DNA from: Bacillota bacterium
Lineage (GTDB): Bacteria > Bacillota > Clostridia > Acetivibrionales > DSM-1351
DNA: 12,212 nucleotides
NCBI GenBank assembly: GCA_023441625.1
Contig: JAEZOA010000075.1
Location: forward strand, 1 to 12,212
Direction of reading: 5' to 3'
The notes under the pieces were generated by a model. The model was not told where the DNA came from and did no database searches. It saw nothing but the letters and a program-made list of their open reading frames with translations. The translations under genes and the position numbers were made by a program. This document shows, piece by piece, positions 12,116-12,212 of this stretch (positions are counted from its first letter, which is position 1; every line of letters starts with the position of its first letter).

Positions 12116-12212
12116 TATTCCCTTAAATCTGCTTAAATTTATTTATATAGAGCAACTAAAACATAATAGATTCATCAATCATACCATTTCCCATTTTTAC
12201 TAAGTATACATC

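Noticed and set aside
1..12212. CRISPR array, phage genes or toxin-antitoxin pair
   Set aside because: No regularly spaced repeats, phage structural genes or paired small toxin-like genes were seen on either strand.

Overview
The window is AT-rich DNA from an endospore-forming, low-GC Gram-positive bacterium, most likely a clostridium. The evidence is a complete gerA-type germinant-receptor operon with a forespore (sigma-G) promoter, a ydaO-type c-di-AMP riboswitch, strong AGGAG-type ribosome binding sites, TTGACA/TATAAT promoters and many U-run terminators. The species cannot be named from the sequence alone.

Layout, left to right. Positions 1-67 (minus) hold the 5' end of an IS30-like transposase that runs off the window. 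A tRNA-Trp(CCA) with its own promoter and terminator follows (218-380). Behind it lies a 216-bp tandem duplication (315-530 and 534-749). Each copy contains the 3' end of the tRNA, the terminator and a GC-richer segment that looks like a structured non-coding RNA with GNRA loops. An AraC/GyrI-like regulator of distinctly higher GC content comes next (957-1826), then a bidirectional terminator. A minus-strand pair follows, a flavin-type split-barrel protein and a small membrane protein (2132-3343). A plus-strand secreted protein made of four Big2 (bacterial Ig-like) repeats (3623-4630) is bracketed by an inverted repeat.

The minus-strand gerAA-gerAB-gerAC operon (5151-9181) encodes the germinant receptor. 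It is followed by an overlooked 55-codon gene (4919-5086) for a two-helix membrane protein, a candidate receptor D subunit. A near-ideal sigma-G promoter lies upstream of gerAA. Divergent from the operon is a D-Ala-D-Ala carboxypeptidase-like membrane protein (9472-10704) in which all three catalytic motifs are altered, so it is probably a pseudoenzyme. Convergent with it is dapB (10755-11615, minus), for tetrahydrodipicolinate synthesis. The dapB leader carries a consensus sigma-A promoter, a long hairpin, a c-di-AMP riboswitch and an intrinsic terminator.

Functional links: dapB makes the precursor of both diaminopimelate (peptidoglycan) and dipicolinate (spore core), and its leader suggests repression by c-di-AMP. 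The gerA operon and its small partner would form a nutrient receptor in the spore inner membrane. The carboxypeptidase-like protein may be a non-catalytic peptidoglycan-binding or regulatory protein. A roughly 45-bp dispersed repeat occurs three times in the window, each time at gene 3' ends.
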